A DNA stretch of 64,000 nt from Enterospora canceri (Eukaryota; Microsporidia; Enterocytozoonidae). Each line of letters opens with the position of its first letter. The first letter of the stretch is position 1. A program made the position numbers and the translations under genes. The stretch spans positions 1 to 64,000 of the forward strand of contig LWDP01000003.1 of the NCBI GenBank assembly GCA_002087915.1, read 5' to 3'. The notes beneath the pieces were generated by a model. The model was not told the origin of the DNA, did not search any database, and worked only from the letters and a program-made list of their open reading frames with translations. This document shows, piece after piece, positions 44,948-53,724 of this stretch.

Positions 44948-45577
44948 TTATTGAGACTTTCTCGTTTTTGGTGCTCTCGATGGCATAAATATTAATAGTA
45001 TTGTGTAAAATATCTGTGGCAGAAGTATCAAGCACGCGAAGAATGCACACTTCTGAACACCATCGACATGTTCCAGGAACAAATAGGCCCAGAACCCGTG
45101 TGTCGTATGAAGATGGCATAACATGGCTATGTATCCGGATGAGAATCCAAACAGAATGATTCTCAAGAACTTGCTGCATCGTGGTAACATGAATGGATCT
45201 ACCAAGCAAGCCAGAAACAATGCCAGGTGCCGTGCATATTCTATGAACACGTCCAACCTTTGATCTCCTGTTCTTATAAGTCTAGCGTACTTTGGGAATG
45301 TGTTCTTGTAGGTCCAATATATCGTGACCATTGTAAACTGAAATGAGAGTGAAAATGTCATCATAAGCGAGTGGATTCGTCTGAACAGGCTGATCTTCTT
45401 GAATACTCCCAGAACCAAGGTACAGATTGCTATATTGTTGCATAAATATGATAAAAATCTGTTTTTACCGCCTGGCATTGAGTAGAGGAATGCCAATTCG
45501 TCATTTGAGAGCAGAAAGTCCGCGTTACCTGCGATGCCACAGCCCAACAATGCCATTCTCAACAAAAAACCAAACAT
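44948..45577 (-). CDS. Polytopic membrane protein, possibly AIG1/FAR-17a-like
   Basis: This encodes 209 residues with about five hydrophobic segments. A motif CHLHTTHGFWAYLF followed by a final span resembles the histidine-containing region of AIG1/ADTRP hydrolases of fatty-acid esters, but the match is weak. ATG 45577 directly follows GCCC; the frame extends to a TTG at 45583. It is divergent from the gene at 45679, about 100 bp away. Confidence 0.55.
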   Translation of the reverse strand: MFGFLLRMALLGCGIAGNADFLLSNDELAFLYSMPGGKNRFLSYLCNNIAICTLVLGVFKKISLFRRIHSLMMTFSLSFQFTMVTIYWTYKNTFPKYARLIRTGDQRLDVFIEYARHLALFLACLVDPFMLPRCSKFLRIILFGFSSGYIAMLCHLHTTHGFWAYLFLEHVDGVQKCAFFACLILLPQIFYTILLIFMPSRAPKTRKSQ

Positions 45578-45678
45578 GGGCAAAAAAACCCAAATTAATT
45601 TGGTGCGGTTACCTCGCTAAACTTGTTCATTGCCATGGCTGTCAAATCAGTTTTGATCAAAAGAAGATTTTTGTGCCC

Positions 45679-46542
45679 ATGGTTAATACGTCTGGGAATG
45701 ACACAAAGGAATCTCAGACAAATGAGAACAGCATGGTAAATGAGAAAGAATCCAGGAAACAGTCGTCACAAAATGGGCAGCGTGAGATGAGTTCTGGACA
45801 GTATCAAGGCAACTTCGTCAAGAACATCAACAAGGCCAAAATTAAAAGTTACCAGAAAAAAGGAAGTAAAATCAGCTACGTGGACATGGAGAAATTTGTT
45901 GAAAAATTCCTAGCACTTCCTACAGAAAAGAAGGTGAAGGCTGCCACCGAGACAGTTGAATTGGGAGAGCAGATTGTAAGTAAGGAGCTCTATGCGAAAT
46001 ACAAAGAGCCACTACGGGATCGTCTCTGTGCCTCGTACATCCTCAAGGCTGATTTGCCAGCTGATTCCAACGTGTATGAAGATGACCTATTTGTCGACAT
46101 AAACAGGCTTAATGGGCTTGTTTCTGCTGTGAATCCAACCAAAACAGACAAAATGGTCGACTTCTTTGTAAACAACAGAATATTGGAATCATTCTATATT
46201 GGAGACGTAATAGAAAAATATAAGGAGTGTAAAAGCATCACAGATCGATGCAATCGATACAGAAAGCATATAAAGGCAGTGTTATTGGAAAGAATGGGAT
46301 CTGCAATATACTTTAAGACATATGAAACAATACATAAGGAGTTGAAAGAGATTCATTTGAAGTCTGTAATACGAAGGAAGAAGAAACAAGATGAATTTGA
46401 TGATAAACTCGTGGAAGAGTATATGAAGAGAGAGGAGGAGTTTCTGTCAGTGTTTGGAGAACAGACGCAGTTTGCATTCGATGAGTTGAATCACGCTGAC
46501 ATTATTGAGAGTGAAGAGAGCCAGTATGAAACATATTTATAA
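45679..46542 (+). CDS. Hypothetical helical protein
   Basis: This encodes 287 residues. The first ~60 are Ser/Asn/Gln-rich and probably disordered; the remainder is charged helix, including ISYVDMEKFVEKFLALP and a Lys/Glu-rich stretch near residue 225. I do not recognise it. The frame is open back to 45427, but ATG 45679 follows GCCC directly. Confidence 0.55.
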   Translation: MVNTSGNDTKESQTNENSMVNEKESRKQSSQNGQREMSSGQYQGNFVKNINKAKIKSYQKKGSKISYVDMEKFVEKFLALPTEKKVKAATETVELGEQIVSKELYAKYKEPLRDRLCASYILKADLPADSNVYEDDLFVDINRLNGLVSAVNPTKTDKMVDFFVNNRILESFYIGDVIEKYKECKSITDRCNRYRKHIKAVLLERMGSAIYFKTYETIHKELKEIHLKSVIRRKKKQDEFDDKLVEEYMKREEEFLSVFGEQTQFAFDELNHADIIESEESQYETYL

Positions 46543-46589
46543 ATATCAAATAATATCACTGTTTTAAATTGGAAACTGTGTGGAAACAA

Positions 46590-46910
46590 ATGGTAAAGAA
46601 GCATCTCTCAAAAGCCACAGAAGAAGAAAAGGATAAATCTATGCATCCATTACCTGAAAATAACAACAAAAATGAAAGCAAAATCGATAAGGCTGCGAAT
46701 GAGGGATACGAGGAGATGGTTCGTAATAAGTCGCAGGCACATGTAGTCACAAACGAGGGACTCACATCGAAAGATTTCAAAGACGGATTTGATGAGTGGT
46801 CTCATGATAAAAAGAAAAAGTGGTACGAGAAGATGGATAGAGACTCAAGCACTTTCAGTAGCAACGATACAGACAAAATTGTAGATTGGGTTAAGAACAA
46901 GTTCAAGTAG
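46590..46910 (+). CDS. Small charged hypothetical protein
   Basis: This encodes 106 residues, strongly charged, with KKKKWYEKMDRD in the last third and no recognised family. The frame begins at a TTG (46569); the first ATG is 46590. No CCC motif is seen, so the start is uncertain. It ends 7 bp from the stop of the convergent NDC80 gene. Confidence 0.45.
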   Translation: MVKKHLSKATEEEKDKSMHPLPENNNKNESKIDKAANEGYEEMVRNKSQAHVVTNEGLTSKDFKDGFDEWSHDKKKKWYEKMDRDSSTFSSNDTDKIVDWVKNKFK

Positions 46911-46917
46911 CAGTTTG

Positions 46918-48420
46918 TCACATTTTACTTAATTCATTTTCTAGGCCAACGAGTGTCTTGTGATTCTGGTCCAGAAATGATCCCAACTCAAATAGCGCCT
47001 TTTCAATGAAGTCTTTTTCTGTTGCCACCTTGGTCTGAATCGTATCAAGTTCAATCTTCACGTTATTCAACTCCCTTTCTGAGTTCTGTACGATGTAATC
47101 ACATGACAGCTTTAGATTCAGCATGTCTCTCGTTTGTTTGTACATTTTGTTCAGACTCTCTTCGTAGTTTCTGTCAAACAGCTCCTTCTTCTCCATGTAG
47201 ACCTTCCCAGTCTCCTTCAGGTTGTTTTCCATTCTGGCGTATTCTTTGCCAATATCATCCTCACTCTGCTTCAACTCAGCCAGCCTCTCTTCGAGATTCC
47301 GTACGCTCAACTCGTATTTCACGAACTCCTCTTTTGCACTGATGTGCTTGTTCTCGAATTCATCTACGTTGAATTTCACAGTTCCTTTTTCAACTCGCTG
47401 TACCGCAGATATCTCACTAAGGAGCTTATCCATTTCAGCCTCAGCCGCCTCAAGCCGCGTAGTCGTCTTCAAATTCGCTTTGGATGCCTCTTCCTTCTCT
47501 ACACTGATCTTTTCTAGACCCTTAAGCAGCTTCTGCTTTTCATCAGTCAATTCGTTAATATCTTCAACATTTAGATCCTGTTCACTGATCTCTCTCTTCA
47601 GGGCCTCTCTCTTCTTCTCTAACTCACCCACCTTGCTTTGAATTGATTTGACGTCACTCAGAATCTGCTCAATTCCCTCAATGTATTTGATCTTTTTGGT
47701 TTCAATCTGTTTATCATAGGCAACGAGGTTGTTCATGTCTGCAAGCAGCTTATTCTTCTTTGATTCAAGTCGACTGAACTCATTTAGACACGTTCTGTGT
47801 TGATTCAGGTCATTTTCAAGTAACTCAATTTCATTTTTGATGACTTGAACCTCCTCGTTTTCCTTGCTGTAGATTTCCCTAACACCCTCAAGAAACTCGT
47901 CGTCGCAATTCTCGTTCTCTTCGTTGGCCATGAAATTGGCGTATTCTGTGCAACAAAACTCAAAGAACTCCGTGTCAAGTGATTTAGGTGGAGCCTGAAG
48001 AAATGATTTCTCAATGATTTCAGTTAGCCAGGCTACCATTCCCAGGAGAGAAGGAAGGGCGTGTGGGGTGATGGATGTGAGCTGGCTCTTTGTTATCTCA
48101 TTTGCATACGGATACTTCAATGTCTTGATTAGGAATATGACATCTTCTTCAAATCGACTTGAAATGGATGCATCAATAAATGCAACGATGAATCTCAGCA
48201 CATTTTGGAAGTCTTTGGTTGATGGATTTTGTAGGCTGAGATTACCCTCGTATTTGTTTTTAGTCAAAAATGCAGTAATGGTCTCAATGCTCTTGCTTTT
48301 GAACTCCTTGTCTTTGACATTGCGTCCAATACGCGTGTCATCTGGAACAGTGGACCTGTTTGGTCCAGCGTGATGTACGATGCTCTTTCGTGGAGTGTGT
48401 GTCAAAGAGAACCTTCGCAT
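46918..48420 (-). CDS. NDC80: Kinetochore protein NDC80/HEC1
   Basis: This encodes 500 residues. A basic N-terminal tail (RRFSLTHTPRKS) leads to the calponin-homology domain (FLTKNKYEGNLSLQNPSTKDF), and from about residue 190 the chain is coiled coil to the end. NDC80 binds microtubules at the outer kinetochore and pairs with NUF2. It is shorter than yeast NDC80. The open frame reaches 48609, but ATG 48420 follows GGGCCC directly and gives the expected basic N-terminus. Confidence 0.88.
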   Translation of the reverse strand: MRRFSLTHTPRKSIVHHAGPNRSTVPDDTRIGRNVKDKEFKSKSIETITAFLTKNKYEGNLSLQNPSTKDFQNVLRFIVAFIDASISSRFEEDVIFLIKTLKYPYANEITKSQLTSITPHALPSLLGMVAWLTEIIEKSFLQAPPKSLDTEFFEFCCTEYANFMANEENENCDDEFLEGVREIYSKENEEVQVIKNEIELLENDLNQHRTCLNEFSRLESKKNKLLADMNNLVAYDKQIETKKIKYIEGIEQILSDVKSIQSKVGELEKKREALKREISEQDLNVEDINELTDEKQKLLKGLEKISVEKEEASKANLKTTTRLEAAEAEMDKLLSEISAVQRVEKGTVKFNVDEFENKHISAKEEFVKYELSVRNLEERLAELKQSEDDIGKEYARMENNLKETGKVYMEKKELFDRNYEESLNKMYKQTRDMLNLKLSCDYIVQNSERELNNVKIELDTIQTKVATEKDFIEKALFELGSFLDQNHKTLVGLENELSKM

Positions 48421-48534
48421 GGGCCCAAATATTTTTGATTTTTCTGAATTAAGCTTAATTGCATAGAATATGACGTAATATCCATTAGACACGAAATAAT
48501 TTAATTGCCTGAAAAATGTGATAAAAATTTGCCC

Positions 48535-49362
48535 ATGCAGAAAACAGCTAAAAGACGATTCAATAAGGAGCAGAATAGCGGCAGCAAGAAGTTCAAGAAG
48601 ATGAGGCAAGTTAACAAGAGGAAGGGAACATCAAATTACGCAGCAAATGGAAGGATGTCGAAGAATGTGATTGTGCCACATCCAAAATTCGAAAACATTT
48701 TTATCAACAAGAAGAAGGTGGACGCCCTCATGACGCTGAATATGGTTCCTGGTTCTGCTGTCTACGGTGAAAAAAGAACTTCAATCACCACTAATGGTGA
48801 ATCAGTTGAATATAGACATTGGAATCCGTATAGATCAAAATTGGCTGCTGGTGTTGTATGTGGATTGGAAGAGATCTACATCAAGAAAGAAACAGCGGTA
48901 TTGTATTTGGGTGCAGCCAGTGGCACAACACTCTCACACATGGCTGAGATTGTTGGAAAGGATACTCTGATTTACGCAGTTGAGTTTTCAACAAGATCTG
49001 GACGAGATTTGATCAACTTGGCTGTTAAGAGACCAAATATCGTTCCAATCATTGCAGATGCCAGAAATCCATCTGAATACAGAATGCTGGTACCAATGGT
49101 AGACACAATCTTCAGTGATATCAGTCAGTTTGATCAGTCTAGAATTGTGATGAAAAATGCTGAGTATTTCCTAAAGGAAAAGGGAAAGATTCTGATTTCA
49201 ATCAAGGCGTCTTGTGTGGATTCAGCCATTCCAGCTGATCAGGTATTTGCTAATGAAATCAATTGGCTTAAAAAGAACTCATTCAAACCAATCGAGCAAG
49301 TTACGTTGGAACCATACGAGAGAAACCATGCCATTGTCACCGGAACATACAAACCAAAGTAA
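48535..49362 (+). CDS. NOP1: Fibrillarin, snoRNA-guided rRNA 2'-O-methyltransferase
   Basis: This encodes 275 residues. The SAM-binding motif is VLYLGAASGTTLSHMAEIV, followed by YAVEFSTRSGRDLINLA, VDTIFSDISQ and ILISIKASCVDS. Fibrillarin is the catalytic subunit of box C/D snoRNPs. The long glycine/arginine-rich N-terminus of most eukaryotes is missing; a Lys/Arg-rich stretch of about 45 residues replaces it. GCCC touches ATG 48535. It is divergent from NDC80 with 114 bp between starts. Confidence 0.95.
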   Translation: MQKTAKRRFNKEQNSGSKKFKKMRQVNKRKGTSNYAANGRMSKNVIVPHPKFENIFINKKKVDALMTLNMVPGSAVYGEKRTSITTNGESVEYRHWNPYRSKLAAGVVCGLEEIYIKKETAVLYLGAASGTTLSHMAEIVGKDTLIYAVEFSTRSGRDLINLAVKRPNIVPIIADARNPSEYRMLVPMVDTIFSDISQFDQSRIVMKNAEYFLKEKGKILISIKASCVDSAIPADQVFANEINWLKKNSFKPIEQVTLEPYERNHAIVTGTYKPK

Positions 49363-49391
49363 ACGTGATATCAATCGATTCTTCAATTTAC

Positions 49392-49559
49392 TTAAATTGC
49401 TTGTAGTTGAATCATGTTGGTTGGATCTCTCTTTTTGCACAAAATGTGTTTACCACAATTGGAACAGCGTATTGGATCCTTTGGTGTTAGATTTATCGAT
49501 GCTTTGCAGCTGTTACAATAGTATTCTGAGATTCTGTTTTCATCTGGATGCTGTTGCAT
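49392..49559 (-). CDS. RPB12: RNA polymerase I/II/III shared subunit RPB12
   Basis: This encodes 55 residues. A CxxC...CxxC zinc ribbon (YYCNSCKAS, then IRCSNCGKHILCKKRDP) ends in the typical MIQLQAI tail, close to the M-V-Q-F-x-A-R end of RPB12. It is a structural subunit of all three nuclear RNA polymerases. GCCCATA precedes the ATG. The gene is easily missed because of its length. It is convergent with fibrillarin, 29 bp away. Confidence 0.9.
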   Translation of the reverse strand: MQQHPDENRISEYYCNSCKASINLTPKDPIRCSNCGKHILCKKRDPTNMIQLQAI

Positions 49560-49585
49560 TATGGGCAAATTTTTGATTCATTTTT

Positions 49586-50254
49586 CTACCACTCAATTGT
49601 CTCCTTCTTTTTGCCTTTCTTTTTCTTCTTGGTCTTCGTATCACTCTCTTCTGCTTCAGTTACGAATCTCTTAGATCTGTAATTCTTTGCCCTGGTATTT
49701 GCTGTCTCAAATTGTTCAAGCAGATCTGTTCCATATACACCAGTCTTGAGTCGCTCCATTAGCTCGTCTCCCACTTCTTTCTCAAAATTGATTGTATTCA
49801 AGGCCTTCAGTGCTCGCACCTTCTCACGTCTCGTCATCCTCTTCTTTCTTGCTACTAACTGATCCTGTGGTGTCTTAGACATTTCAATGATTCTTTCCAA
49901 TGCCTCAAAGCACTGCGTTAGTCTATTCTTGCACCTATCAATTGCAATTTGATCAAAATCCGCCAGTTTATTTTCTATTGTTTCGAGTGCTTTCTTGTAG
50001 TCGTATCCGAGCTCAATCTCCTCCCACATTGTTACAGGTGTAGTGCTTCGTTCTGGCTCCTTTACACATAACAATACTTTTTCATTTTCAAATCTGATTG
50101 TAGCATATTTTGTATTCGCAAGCGGGCAGCTGAATTCGCTGCATATTCCAGTCAAATTATATTTATTTTTGCACAGAGTATCCTTTCTACTTCCCATTCT
50201 ATACGCACACGTCTTTTTATTTCCAATGCTGTCCCATATTTTTCTATCGAACAT
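49586..50254 (-). CDS. MAK16: Ribosome biogenesis protein MAK16
   Basis: This encodes 222 residues. The family N-terminus is clear: IWDSIGNKKTCAYRM, KYNLTGICSEFSCPLANTKYATIR with its cysteines, and MWEEIELGYDYKKAL. The C-terminus is a Lys-rich tail. MAK16 acts in early 60S assembly with RPF1. GCCTG precedes the ATG. The gene starts 13 bp after the TRM1 stop on the same strand. Confidence 0.92.
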   Translation of the reverse strand: MFDRKIWDSIGNKKTCAYRMGSRKDTLCKNKYNLTGICSEFSCPLANTKYATIRFENEKVLLCVKEPERSTTPVTMWEEIELGYDYKKALETIENKLADFDQIAIDRCKNRLTQCFEALERIIEMSKTPQDQLVARKKRMTRREKVRALKALNTINFEKEVGDELMERLKTGVYGTDLLEQFETANTRAKNYRSKRFVTEAEESDTKTKKKKKGKKKETIEW

Positions 50255-50267
50255 CAGGCTTAAAATT

Positions 50268-51533
50268 TTATTGATCCTTTTTTATGGGCAGTGCACCGGG
50301 TTTCAATCCTGAGCTGATTGTTTTTTTGTGGAAATCTGTTGCAAAAATGCTTTCAACTGCCTCATTTGGTAGCAACTCTTCATCCTTATTGAATGTTCTA
50401 ATGGTCTCGTATATCACAGCAGCTGGTGCATCAGTCTTGAATCCCTCTAGGTCACAGTGTGTTAGAGACACACGGTATCCTTTATTTGCCAATGCAGTCA
50501 TCAAATGCTTCCGTTTGATTTGTGGCAATTTACACCACTTGTATAGTTTCCCTAGTTCGTAATAAAACGGATATTCAATCTCCTGTAGGAAATATCGTAG
50601 TAAACCTGTGATTCTTTGGTTGTTAGCTTCAACTACGTTTACCAGCAGCCTCTCTACAAATTCCTTGTCATAAAGTTGTTTCGTCCAGAATGTGCCATAC
50701 TGCTTCATATTGACTCCACAGTTTTCGCAAACCGTGCTTTTAATACGTTCAGTCAATCCAACCATTCTGTATTCACCGCATTCACATATCAGTGCATATC
50801 CATTTGAACTTATGCATTCTTTAACTTTTGTTGCCTTTATTTTGCATATCACACGCAAGTAGTAATCTACTGAGAATGAGATGATTGGATCAATGGACAT
50901 GTCGAATTTGGCTGCTGTTTTGCTGATGCAACTTAGAAGAACACGGATTGGTGTTTCATTCTTGCTGAAATTTCTGAATATTGTTGAGCCATATTTTACA
51001 AAACACTTCTCAGTTCTAGAGCAGAGTGCTGCTTTATCTGTGCAAGTGAAGCAAATCAGGCCATTTCCTTTTACTGCCTTGAATGCACTTTCTATGAACG
51101 TGTTGCAGCTTCCAAATGGATCAATGTCTATGACATCAAAATAGTGCTTGGTCTGATTCATCAATACGTTACAATCCATCTGTGTTATTGTGACTCTGTT
51201 CTTTGTATTTCTTTCTATTTTCTCCACTTTCGTATACTCTGTGATATCATTCAAATTCAGGTTGTCTCTGATGCTTTGAATGGCCTGTGTTGAAAAGTCA
51301 TTGAGAAAGAGATTGAATTTCTCACTCTTTTTTAGATATCTGATTCCTCTTAAGCCAGAAGCAGCCATTGCATCCAAAATGCGTACATTCTCTTTCCCCT
51401 TGAAATACTCCTCAACAACGGTAAGTGTCAAGTCCCTGTTCAGCTTCTGAGCTGGATTAAAGAAAGTGTCTTCTCTTCTGTGAATGACTGTTCCTTCTTC
51501 TTCAATATAATTTTCGTTATTTGAATAATCCAT
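50268..51533 (-). CDS. TRM1: tRNA (guanine26-N2)-dimethyltransferase
   Basis: This encodes 421 residues. Typical motifs are FFNPAQKLNRDLTL near residue 25, the SAM site ILDAMAASGLRGIRY, the catalytic DIDPFGSC, and a four-cysteine zinc site (CECGEY, then CENCGVNM). TRM1 methylates G26 of many tRNAs in nucleus and mitochondria. CCTGAA precedes the start. Confidence 0.93.
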   Translation of the reverse strand: MDYSNNENYIEEEGTVIHRREDTFFNPAQKLNRDLTLTVVEEYFKGKENVRILDAMAASGLRGIRYLKKSEKFNLFLNDFSTQAIQSIRDNLNLNDITEYTKVEKIERNTKNRVTITQMDCNVLMNQTKHYFDVIDIDPFGSCNTFIESAFKAVKGNGLICFTCTDKAALCSRTEKCFVKYGSTIFRNFSKNETPIRVLLSCISKTAAKFDMSIDPIISFSVDYYLRVICKIKATKVKECISSNGYALICECGEYRMVGLTERIKSTVCENCGVNMKQYGTFWTKQLYDKEFVERLLVNVVEANNQRITGLLRYFLQEIEYPFYYELGKLYKWCKLPQIKRKHLMTALANKGYRVSLTHCDLEGFKTDAPAAVIYETIRTFNKDEELLPNEAVESIFATDFHKKTISSGLKPGALPIKKDQ

Positions 51534-51581
51534 TTCAGGATAAAAAAGTACTGAATTATTCTAGTGAAGTTGAGTTCAAAA

Positions 51582-52031
51582 TCATTTAGTAAATTTCCGA
51601 AGATGCGTCTTGATTCTTTTTATCTGCAATCTAATCATGAAGAATGAGAATGACAGTAGTCCAAGAAGCCTGTACGTTGTGATGATGAATAGAATTGCCA
51701 GTAAGTATATTGTTTTTCTCTTTTTCTTTCTACCCCATTTGGCACCCTGTTTCAGTAGATTGTAGAGTTTTGGTGTTTCTGAACGCAGAAAACGAGTTAT
51801 AAATCTAAATATTCTGCTTCTGAATATGTTTGTAGTACACAGATAACCCAGTGCTAAGTAATATAAAAGGGGGCTGACGTCAAAACCGTATTCTAGAATG
51901 TGTAGTGTTAGAAGAATCCGTCTATACATTCTGAAGTGATGTTGGTATATTTCTGATAGTTTATCAGTCTCCATGATCTGCTTCTTCAAACTGTATGCAA
52001 TTTGTGAAACTGAGAGAATTTCGTAGAACAT
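51582..52031 (-). CDS. Membrane protein of unknown function
   Basis: This encodes 149 residues with two or three hydrophobic segments (around LYYLALGYL and a C-terminal pair) separated by a basic linker (GRKKKRK). ATG 52031 has CCCCC nine bases upstream; the frame continues to an ATG at 52151, which would add 40 residues and overlap the small plus-strand frame at 52096. No family is recognised; a peroxin-11 likeness was considered and not convincing. Confidence 0.5.
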   Translation of the reverse strand: MFYEILSVSQIAYSLKKQIMETDKLSEIYQHHFRMYRRILLTLHILEYGFDVSPLLYYLALGYLCTTNIFRSRIFRFITRFLRSETPKLYNLLKQGAKWGRKKKRKTIYLLAILFIITTYRLLGLLSFSFFMIRLQIKRIKTHLRKFTK

Positions 52032-52095
52032 TGAGAAGGGGGTCTTTTTCGCCTTGTTTAATATCAAAATAATTTCTGATATAAGTGTGGATGCT

Positions 52096-52254
52096 ATGCC
52101 TGCCCTAAGACTAGAGATTACCGAATTAGAAAAACGTGTATATTTTGACATATCAGTAAACCTATCACATCACTGTCAACCAATTAAGAAAAGGAAGACT
52201 TTCTATACCTGTCAAAACAAAGTATTGGTTAATGTGATAAAACGGTTAAAATAG
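52096..52254 (+). CDS. Possible 52-residue protein
   Basis: This frame encodes 52 residues starting MPALRLEITELEK and ending in a basic VNVIKRLK. It would be a divergent partner of the membrane protein if that gene starts at 52031. There is no clear CCC motif at its ATG, and it is antisense to the longer version of the neighbour. Only one of the two readings is likely correct. Confidence 0.25.
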   Translation: MPALRLEITELEKRVYFDISVNLSHHCQPIKKRKTFYTCQNKVLVNVIKRLK

Positions 52255-52353
52255 ACTTTTTAATTGAATTGGAATAATGCAACTGTGTTAAAGATAATTG
52301 CAACAAAGAACATTCTCAAGAAATCACTTGCTACAAATGATCAACAGTATTGA

Positions 52354-53310
52354 TCATTCTACCTGATTTAACTTGAGATTGATGTAGTCATTGAATATCA
52401 CTAAATATGGTTTGTTGGTACGTCTCAGTTGATCTGCTATGTAAAACATCTTCTCGGCATCAACCTGACCCATTTGTTGCAAACATTCCATACATTTCCC
52501 AAAGTCGTATGCCACCAATTCCTCCTTCTTGAATAAAACCAATACAACACAGCAGTATTCCAGTAACTCAAATCTGTATGCATCACTGAATATCTTATCC
52601 CAAACAAACAGCAGATCATCCATCTCAAAAACAGTTGAAAACAGCTGTAGAATCCACCTGAGAGGGAATGACGTATCCAGCAACTCTTTCTGCTCCATAA
52701 TCTTAAACAGTTCTGGGTCCTTTACCTGAATAATTTCGTAAATTGATTTTATCCTCCCATTTACGCCATTTGGTGACTCGTCAAATAGCTCTGTGAAGCA
52801 CTCGTGCAATTCACTCATCAAATAGTGAAACAAGTAGAATGTGTCCTCCTCTGCGTACTTCTTATCGTCTAAATCCACACTGCTATTCATAACGTGATAA
52901 ATTGGTATCACAATCTGAATCATTCCCTGGACGTATCCAATTGACTTGTTTGTGCCTGCAAACTTCAAAAGTGTATTTCTCACAGGTTCTCTATATGCCG
53001 CATATATCCCGTTATTCAGCAGTAAATCAGTTCTATTCAGGTCCTTTTCAAGTAGCTCTTCATGGCTTGAATCTATTCCTATTTCATGATATGCTGCTCT
53101 AGCTTTCTGATAATACTCGTCTGATTTGAACTTGTTTGGACTGTAGTAGTTCAACAACACTTTCCAGTATTTTGGTCTAAGGTTCTTACAGTTGAATCCG
53201 TAGTAAATGCAGTTTCGTACTTCAAAGATGTTGAGTGGCGTAGAATCACTTGGATTCAACTGCTTGGAAATGAGAACACTTAATTTTTGAGCAGGTTTGT
53301 AATTTTCCAT
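52354..53310 (-). CDS. TBC-domain Rab GAP, TBC1D13-like
   Basis: This encodes 318 residues. The arginine finger is LEKDLNRTD and the glutamine finger is GYVQGMIQIVIPIY; later FPLRWILQLFSTVF and FVWDKIFSD follow the TBC pattern. The order near EEDTFYLFHYLMSEL is most like TBC1D13 and its plant and fungal relatives. Such proteins switch off Rab GTPases in vesicle traffic. The catalytic Arg and Gln are both present. A gap of about 155 bp follows upstream. Confidence 0.82.
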   Translation of the reverse strand: MENYKPAQKLSVLISKQLNPSDSTPLNIFEVRNCIYYGFNCKNLRPKYWKVLLNYYSPNKFKSDEYYQKARAAYHEIGIDSSHEELLEKDLNRTDLLLNNGIYAAYREPVRNTLLKFAGTNKSIGYVQGMIQIVIPIYHVMNSSVDLDDKKYAEEDTFYLFHYLMSELHECFTELFDESPNGVNGRIKSIYEIIQVKDPELFKIMEQKELLDTSFPLRWILQLFSTVFEMDDLLFVWDKIFSDAYRFELLEYCCVVLVLFKKEELVAYDFGKCMECLQQMGQVDAEKMFYIADQLRRTNKPYLVIFNDYINLKLNQVE

Positions 53311-53466
53311 AAGCCAACAGGCTGTTTGTTTTTTAAAACAACTTGTTTAAATGAAGTTTGAAGCCAACGATAAAAATATACTGTCTTAAAGGTCTATAAA
53401 ATGTTGCTGTTGTATATAGAACAATATTGATGATAATTTAACAACCTTAGAAGAAATTTCAATGTT

Positions 53467-53664
53467 TCATGCACCATCTTTTTGATTTTGTGTTTTTGTA
53501 CTACAATTTGTGCTAAAGAATTCTGTTGTAATCCACTCTTTGAACTCAGAATCTTCCAAATTTCCCTTCCAATTAGGCGTTACCTTTCTTGATGCCAATG
53601 AATCAGCAAATAAACCGTATTTAAATTCACCTGGTTCATGTGTGTGTTTCTTTCTGCGTGACAT
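53467..53664 (-). CDS. Possible 65-residue protein
   Basis: This frame encodes 65 residues, basic at the start (MSRRKKHTHEPGEFKYG) and with no known family. It lacks a CCC motif but fills a gap where no other frame is open, and its composition is protein-like. Evidence is limited. Confidence 0.35.
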   Translation of the reverse strand: MSRRKKHTHEPGEFKYGLFADSLASRKVTPNWKGNLEDSEFKEWITTEFFSTNCSTKTQNQKDGA

Positions 53665-53724
53665 AATATACGATATGCGTTGATTTTATACAAATACAAA
53701 CAAAATACCTTTTTTGTTCGCTTT

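Noticed and set aside
53311..53466. Possible box C/D snoRNA near 53430 (TGATGATAA)
   Set aside because: No D box or terminal stem could be found at a proper distance.
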